DNA of 64,000 nt from Limnohabitans sp. 63ED37-2 (GTDB lineage Bacteria; Pseudomonadota; Gammaproteobacteria; Burkholderiales; Burkholderiaceae_C). The notes under the pieces were generated by a model. That model was not told the DNA's origin and ran no database searches. It was given only the letters and a program-made list of their open reading frames with translations. Position 1 is the first letter of the stretch. Each line of letters begins with the position of its first letter. Below are positions 58,971-64,000 of the stretch, piece after piece. Both the position numbers and the translations under genes were made by a program. The DNA lies in assembly GCF_001412535.1 (NCBI RefSeq), contig NZ_CP011774.1, positions 2,971,501 through 3,035,500 of the forward strand, given 5' to 3'.

Positions 58971-60682
58971 ACCTCGGCCACAAGTGATTTGGACAGGTTT
59001 TCCATTACTGCACGTACGTTGATAACCTGCCGACGCAAATCAGCGCAAAGGCTGCGAAGCTCATTGACGCGGGCAACTATGCGAGATTGCTCGGTGAGAG
59101 GTGGCAGTGGCATCACCATCTTCTTAATGATCTGTCCATTGATATTTGGATCTTTCCGCAAACCAGCTGCAAATGACATCCACTGCGAACGCACTGTGAT
59201 TACAAATGAATGCAAGTAATCGATGTCAATGCCATCAGTCGGGGGTAGTGCAAAAACGGACTGATTGATCGTAGAAGGAACACCTAATACACCAGACTTA
59301 CCTATGGTTCCCGCACCACCATACATTGCGACACAAACAGTACCAACAGGGAAGTACTTCAAGCGGTTCTCAGCAACTGCGCTCTTGGTAACCAGCTCTT
59401 CACAAGTCGTAACGAGTCCATTATTCAAGTCCGTGGTCTTCACCCACATTTCAGTACCGTCTGTGAAATAGTCAACGCGCGCTCTCAAGGGCGTAGTTCC
59501 ACTACCCCCATCAAGTACTTCACCCATGCGCACCCACTCCCACCCTTGCGGCAACCCAAACGGTTTTTCTTCGTCGGTGATGGGTGACAGGGGTTTGTCG
59601 CGCTTGATCTTGCCTAGGGCGATGAGGTGGTCTTTTTCGGTGCGGATTTTTTGCAGGAGGACGCTGGCGGGTTCGTCGGTGGGGTCTTGGGGGACGAGGA
59701 GGCCGCGCACTGCGAGTTGGAGGATGGTTTGTTCGAGGGCGTCTACGGCTTCGGGGCGGTCGAGTAGCAGGTCGAAGTGGGTGGCGATGCGTTGCCAGTT
59801 GTCGGCCAGTGCCTCGGGCGTTTCGCTTTGGGTGAGCGTGCCCAGCAGGGTGCTGACGAGTTGGGCATGTTGCTTCGCTTCGAGCTGGCCGCTGGCTTCT
59901 AGGGCGTCGCAGAGTTGCATCAGTTCTTCGACGCGGGTGACGATGCGGGATTGTTCGGCCAGTGGTGGATATGGAACAACAATTTTTTCCATCTTCTCTT
60001 TGGTCATGTGAACCATTGAGACACCATGACCAGCGGCTTTAATTTCAGCTGTCTTTTCTTGTAGGTATGTGTGGAAATACCCAACATCGAAATGAGCTTT
60101 CGCGTGTGGCGCTAGCTTCCAAATGTGATAGTGGTAAATGACCTTAGGGCCTGACCATATGAACGGTCCAAAAGATGCTGACCATGCATAGAGAAGGTCG
60201 CCAGTTTCGCAATACTTTTCTGGTTCCAAATGCAAATTTGAGTAATACCAGTGGTTAGACGTAAACAGATTCCCAACTCGCAGGACAGGCGTTCCCTCTG
60301 ATAACAACCCCTGCTTCCCATAAGCACGGCCATTCAAAACATTCACGACATCAGCAAGTCGGACCCAACGCCAGCTATCAGGGATCTGAAATGGTTTTTC
60401 CTCATCCCCAATCTCGGCCAACGGCTTGTCCCGCTTGATCTTGCCTTCCGCAATCAGTCGGTCTTTCTCAGCCCTGATCTTCTTGAGCAGTTCACTCGCC
60501 GGTTCATCACTCGGTTCTTGCGGCACCAGCTTGCCTTGCACGGCCAGCGTCAAGATGAGTTCGCGCAGGCGGGTCACGCCGCCGGGGGCTTGGGCGATCA
60601 AGTCGAAATGCTGCACCAATGGCGGCTGCAGATTCGCCAGGTATTTGGCGCTGGGTTCTTGCGCCGTCAGCACTGCGCTCAC
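58967..60682 (-). CDS. hsdS: Type I restriction-modification specificity subunit
   Basis: HsdS chooses the target sequence of the complex. The 571-residue protein has two target recognition domains, each with the same conserved lead-in: KIKRDKPLAEIGDEEKPF (about 81-98) and GKIKRDKPLSPITDEEKPF (about 357-375). Each TRD ends with PPLAEQSRIV or PPLTEQSRIV followed by a coiled coil. The GTG start at 60682 overlaps the hsdM stop by four bases. The bipartite target cannot be predicted from this view. Confidence 0.92.
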   Translation of the reverse strand: MSAVLTAQEPSAKYLANLQPPLVQHFDLIAQAPGGVTRLRELILTLAVQGKLVPQEPSDEPASELLKKIRAEKDRLIAEGKIKRDKPLAEIGDEEKPFQIPDSWRWVRLADVVNVLNGRAYGKQGLLSEGTPVLRVGNLFTSNHWYYSNLHLEPEKYCETGDLLYAWSASFGPFIWSGPKVIYHYHIWKLAPHAKAHFDVGYFHTYLQEKTAEIKAAGHGVSMVHMTKEKMEKIVVPYPPLAEQSRIVTRVEELMQLCDALEASGQLEAKQHAQLVSTLLGTLTQSETPEALADNWQRIATHFDLLLDRPEAVDALEQTILQLAVRGLLVPQDPTDEPASVLLQKIRTEKDHLIALGKIKRDKPLSPITDEEKPFGLPQGWEWVRMGEVLDGGSGTTPLRARVDYFTDGTEMWVKTTDLNNGLVTTCEELVTKSAVAENRLKYFPVGTVCVAMYGGAGTIGKSGVLGVPSTINQSVFALPPTDGIDIDYLHSFVITVRSQWMSFAAGLRKDPNINGQIIKKMVMPLPPLTEQSRIVARVNELRSLCADLRRQVINVRAVMENLSKSLVAEV

Positions 60683-62148
60683 GCTTTGGCTCCCAGCGAT
60701 TGGGCGAGGATGCTTTTGAGTTGGTCGCGCAGGCTTTGCGCCTCGGTTTGCAAGCGGGCGTAGTCGGCCAGCAGTTGCTCGGGGTCGTGGCTCACCACTT
60801 CGGCTGCGTGGGGGTTCTTCTGGTCGAGGTTGTAGTTGGCGGCTTTGATTTGCTCGATGCTCACCTTCCAGGCACGTTCGTTTTCCACGCGGACGGAAAA
60901 GCCGTCGGCTTCGCTGCCCCACCAGGCTTTTTCAGCGTCGAATTCTTCGATGCGGATGGGCTTGGTTTTGTTGTAGTTCTTCACGCCCGCTGGGTAGGGG
61001 TGTTCGTAGTACCAAACGTGTTCGGTGGGCTTGCCCTTTGTGAAGAACAGCAGGTTGGTTTTGATGCCGGTGTAGGGTGCAAACACGCCGTTGGGCAGGC
61101 GCACGATGGTGTGCAGGTTGCATTCGGCCAGCAGTTGTTCTTTGATGCGGGTCTTCACGCCTTCGCCAAACAGCGTGCCGTCGGGCAGCACCAGTGCGGC
61201 GCGGCCGTTGGTTTTGAGGATGTGTTTGATGAGCACCAAAAACAAATCCGCCGTTTCTTTGGTGCGCACATCGGCCGGAAAGCCTTGTTCGATGCCCGGC
61301 TCTTCGATGCCGCCAAAGGGCGGGTTGGTCAGGATCACGTCCACCCGGTCGGCTGGGGTGTAGTCGCGCAGCGGGCGGCTCAGGGTGTTGTCGTGGCGGA
61401 CCAGGCTGGGCACTTCGATGCCGTGCAGCATGAGGTTGGTCACGCACAGCATGTGGGGCATTTGTTTTTTCTCAACGCCCAAGATGCTGTTTTGCAGCGT
61501 GGCTTCTTCTTCGGTGTTGTGCACTTGTTTGCGCAGGTGTTCGATGGCGCAGACCAAAAAGCCGCCCGTGCCAGTGGCCGGGTCCATCACGCGCTCGCCC
61601 AGCCGGGGGTTGACCATGTCCACCATGAACTGCGTCACAGCGCGGGGCGTGTAGAACTCGCCCGCGTTACCGGCGCTTTGCAGGTCTTTGAGGATTTTTT
61701 CGTAGAGGTCGTTGAATTGGTGGCGCTCGGCTTGGCGGTTGAAGTCGATCGCGTTGAGCTTGTTGATGACTTGGCGCAGCAGCTGGCCGCTTTTCATGTA
61801 GTTGTAGGCGTCTTCAAACACGCCGCGCACCACATAGCCACGGGGGTTGCGCTGGGCGTCACCGCTCAGGCTTTTGAGGGTGGCAAAGAGCTGGTTGTTC
61901 ACAAAGTCCAGAAGCGCATCGCCGGTGATGCCCTCCGCATCAGTGGCCCAGTTGCGCCAGCGCATGGCTTCGGGGATGGGGCTTTTGTAGTCGTCGCGGG
62001 TCAGCTCCAGCTCTTCTTCGAGTGCGTCAAACACCTTCAGGAACAAGAGCCAAGTGAGCTGCGAGATGCGCTGCGCATCGCCATCCACGCCACTGTCTTG
62101 GCGCATGATGTCTTGGATGGATTTGATGACGGATGAGAGGTTGGACAT
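60679..62148 (-). CDS. hsdM: Type I restriction-modification methyltransferase subunit
   Basis: HsdM methylates adenine N6 using SAM. The 489-residue protein has the N-terminal helical domain and the N6_Mtase motifs: FYTPRAVTQFMVD (about 162-174), DPATGTGGFLVCA (about 187-199) and the catalytic NPPFGG (about 276-281). It lies 58 bases after hsdR, with a REP element between, and overlaps hsdS. Confidence 0.95.
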   Translation of the reverse strand: MSNLSSVIKSIQDIMRQDSGVDGDAQRISQLTWLLFLKVFDALEEELELTRDDYKSPIPEAMRWRNWATDAEGITGDALLDFVNNQLFATLKSLSGDAQRNPRGYVVRGVFEDAYNYMKSGQLLRQVINKLNAIDFNRQAERHQFNDLYEKILKDLQSAGNAGEFYTPRAVTQFMVDMVNPRLGERVMDPATGTGGFLVCAIEHLRKQVHNTEEEATLQNSILGVEKKQMPHMLCVTNLMLHGIEVPSLVRHDNTLSRPLRDYTPADRVDVILTNPPFGGIEEPGIEQGFPADVRTKETADLFLVLIKHILKTNGRAALVLPDGTLFGEGVKTRIKEQLLAECNLHTIVRLPNGVFAPYTGIKTNLLFFTKGKPTEHVWYYEHPYPAGVKNYNKTKPIRIEEFDAEKAWWGSEADGFSVRVENERAWKVSIEQIKAANYNLDQKNPHAAEVVSHDPEQLLADYARLQTEAQSLRDQLKSILAQSLGAKA

Positions 62149-62168
62149 GTTTTTATGGGTTCGGTTCT

Positions 62169-62258
62169 GTCATTCCCGCGCACGCGGGAATCCAGGTATT
62201 GAGACTTCAGGCGCGTGAGTCCGGGGGATGGATGCCCGCATTCGCGGGCATGACAGTG
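62169..62258. repeat. Inverted pair of REP-like palindromes (REPIN)
   Basis: Copy 1 has arms attcccgcg (62172-62180) and cgcgggaat (62183-62191). Copy 2, inverted, has arms atgcccgc (62232-62239) and gcgggcat (62244-62251). Both share tgtcat...cccgc and ...atcca flanks, so they are opposed copies of one element about 60 bases apart. The second copy lies inside the end of hsdR and encodes VMPANAGIH. Confidence 0.8.
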
Positions 62259-64000
62259 ACTTGAGGTGCGTACAGCTCGCGCTCTAGCGTTTGCAGTGCG
62301 CCAAGGTATTGGGGGCGACCGCCAAAGCTTTTCACCAACTCGCTGGCCGAGCCCATTTGGGTGAAAGGCTGGACTTTGAAGACGTCGTTGCTTTCGATGG
62401 TGGCGATGCCTTCGTCGGCGTATTTGTCGATCAGTGCGTCGATCACCTTGCGGGCGACGGGGCCGTATTGTGTGAAGGCGTTGCGCTTTTTGACGCGGTT
62501 GGCGCGCTCGCGGCGGGTCAGGGGTGGCTGGTTGTAGGCCACATGCAAGAGCAGGTCGAAAGGGTCAAGGTCTTTGCCAATTTCTTCGGCCAGTGCTTCG
62601 ATCAAGACCCCTTGCTTTTCAAGCTCTTCCACCAAGGCAGCTTTGCGGTCGGCGTCGTTCCAGGCTTGCAAGAATTTGTCGAGCGAGTCGTATTGCTTGG
62701 CGAGGTTGATGCGGGTGTAATCGCGCAGGCTTTCGGTGATGAGCTTTCCGTCGGCGCTGAGGTATTGCACGCGCTCACGCGCCACCGCCACGGTGACCAT
62801 GCCGCCGAGGACGTATTTCTTGGGCTCGGCATCACCGCCTGCACCGGGCGCGGTGTAACCGCCTGCTTGTGCACCAAAGGGATCGGCCAGTGGATCAGGT
62901 TGGCCCGTCGTCAGCGGGTCGCCCATGCCCGGCGTGCCTGTCAGCTCGTCTGGCGGTGTCACAGGTTCATCGCCTTTGGGCTGATAAATCTGCACAGGCT
63001 CGCCATCAAACTTGGGGTCGGCAAAGAGTTCAGTGGCGCGTTTGAAGTCGAGGATGGTGAACCAGGTTTTGCCCAGGTCTTCGCGCAGGCGGGTGCCCCA
63101 GCCAATGATCTGCTTGAACAGCGTCATGGACTTGATGTTTTGGTCCAGCACGATGAGCTTGCAGGTTTGTGCGTCCACCCCGGTGCTCATGAGCTTGGAG
63201 GTGGTGGCAATCACCGGATATGTTTTTTCTGGGTCGATGAAGTTGTCAAGCTCCAGCTTGCCCTCGGCGTTGTCGCCCGTGATTTGCACCACGTATTTGG
63301 GGTGGTCTTTGCAAATGTCGGCATTGGCATTGGCCAGCGCTTGGCGCATGCGGGCGGCGTGGTCGATGTCTTCGCAAAACACGATGGTCTTGGCGTAGCG
63401 GTCGGTGGCCTTGAGGTATTCGGTGATCTTGGCAGCCACCACTTCGTCGCGCTTTTCCAGAACCAGTTTGCGGTTCATGTCGGTGGCGTTGTAAATGCGG
63501 TCTTCGATCAGGTGGCCGTGTTTGTCGGTCATGCCCTGCGTGGGCCGCCAGCCAAAGGTGTCTTTGTCCAAGTCCACCCGCACGACTTTGTAGGGCGACA
63601 AGAAGCCGTCTTCGATGCCTTGCTTGAGGCTGTAGGTGTAGATGGGCTCGCCAAAGTAGTCGCTGTTGGAGGTGTCTTGCGTTTCTTTGGGCGTGGCCGT
63701 CAGGCCCACCTGCGCAGCGTTGCCGAAATACGTGAGGATCTCGCGCCAAGCCGAGTCTTCGTTGGCGCTGCCTCGGTGGCACTCGTCCACCACGATCAAA
63801 TCGAAGAAGTCGGGGCTGAACTGTTTGTAGATGTTGCGCTCTTCTTCGGTGCCGGTGACGGCCTGGTAGAGCGAGAGGTAAATCTCGTAGCTTTTATCAA
63901 CCAGCTTGGTGGTTTTGTTGACGGCAAGGTCTACGTTTTCCAATGTGACCTGGCCTTGGGCGTCAACACGTTCTACGCCTTTGGCGTTGGGGCTGAGCTT
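62207..64000 (-). CDS. hsdR: Type I restriction endonuclease subunit R (N-terminus beyond right edge)
   Basis: HsdR is the ATP-dependent translocase/nuclease of the complex. The visible 597 codons stay open to the window edge and encode the helicase core: VVDECHRGSANEDSAWR (Walker B DECH), VGLTATPKETQD, IIGWGTRLREDLGKTWF (motif VI) and the C-terminal helical domain. The N-terminal PD-(D/E)XK nuclease lies outside. The C-terminus, VTVMPANAGIHPPDSRA, comes from a REP palindrome, so the original stop was probably upstream. The leftward order is hsdR-hsdM-hsdS. Confidence 0.94.
   Translation of the reverse strand, partial: KLSPNAKGVERVDAQGQVTLENVDLAVNKTTKLVDKSYEIYLSLYQAVTGTEEERNIYKQFSPDFFDLIVVDECHRGSANEDSAWREILTYFGNAAQVGLTATPKETQDTSNSDYFGEPIYTYSLKQGIEDGFLSPYKVVRVDLDKDTFGWRPTQGMTDKHGHLIEDRIYNATDMNRKLVLEKRDEVVAAKITEYLKATDRYAKTIVFCEDIDHAARMRQALANANADICKDHPKYVVQITGDNAEGKLELDNFIDPEKTYPVIATTSKLMSTGVDAQTCKLIVLDQNIKSMTLFKQIIGWGTRLREDLGKTWFTILDFKRATELFADPKFDGEPVQIYQPKGDEPVTPPDELTGTPGMGDPLTTGQPDPLADPFGAQAGGYTAPGAGGDAEPKKYVLGGMVTVAVARERVQYLSADGKLITESLRDYTRINLAKQYDSLDKFLQAWNDADRKAALVEELEKQGVLIEALAEEIGKDLDPFDLLLHVAYNQPPLTRRERANRVKKRNAFTQYGPVARKVIDALIDKYADEGIATIESNDVFKVQPFTQMGSASELVKSFGGRPQYLGALQTLERELYAPQVTVMPANAGIHPPDSRA

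Overview
The window looks like a betaproteobacterial chromosome of the order Burkholderiales, most likely a Comamonadaceae-type organism. This is inferred from the str/S10 ribosomal gene order, the style of the proteins (ArgP/ArgO, TorF porin-GlnK-AmtB, PcaIJ, YeeE/rhodanese) and the REP-like palindromes. No 16S gene is present to test it. I see no rRNA, tRNA, CRISPR array, integrase or transposase.

Layout. 1-6.4 kb: str operon reading leftwards (rpsL, rpsG, fusA, tuf, rpsJ), then the start of the S10 operon (rplC, rplD cut by the left edge), which has its own sigma70 promoter. 6.4-12.8 kb: housekeeping genes (D,D-carboxypeptidase, hydrolase, 2Fe-2S ferredoxin, VanZ-like protein, HemJ, HemB, CorA-like transporter). 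12.8-27.9 kb: metabolic genes (dienelactone hydrolase, HCCA-isomerase-like protein, SDR-MaoC pair, mmsA with a divergent LysR gene, alr, glutathione peroxidase, glcEF), several exporters, and a ParDE module. 28-29.9 kb: accessory patch with VapBC, orphan operator-like palindromes and two small cassette-like genes. 31-33.8 kb: torF-glnK-amtB with a candidate sigma54 promoter. 34-41 kb: comM, an MFS transporter, a rhodanese/YeeE sulfur cluster, and argP/argO.

41-51.7 kb is the most distinctive metabolic region. A PhnCDEE-type ABC importer lies back to back with egtD (histidine trimethylation), followed by a SenA-like EgtB relative, a SenB-like glycosyltransferase and a SelD fused to an FAD oxidoreductase domain. 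Together these predict selenoneine biosynthesis: SelD makes selenophosphate, SenB makes a selenosugar, EgtD makes hercynine, and SenA joins selenium to hercynine. A double-cupin protein and a haloacid-dehalogenase-like protein follow on the same strand.

51.7-54.5 kb holds a signal-less solute-binding-like protein, a carboxymuconolactone-decarboxylase-family protein and pcaIJ. 54.7-64 kb is a defence island. It contains an XRE-ImmA/IrrE protease plus PIN protein operon, and facing it a tightly packed leftward operon hsdR-hsdM-hsdS-Mrr-like nuclease-HEPN-like protein-nuclease fused to an EVE/PUA-like domain. hsdR runs off the right edge, and its C-terminus is encoded by a REP palindrome.
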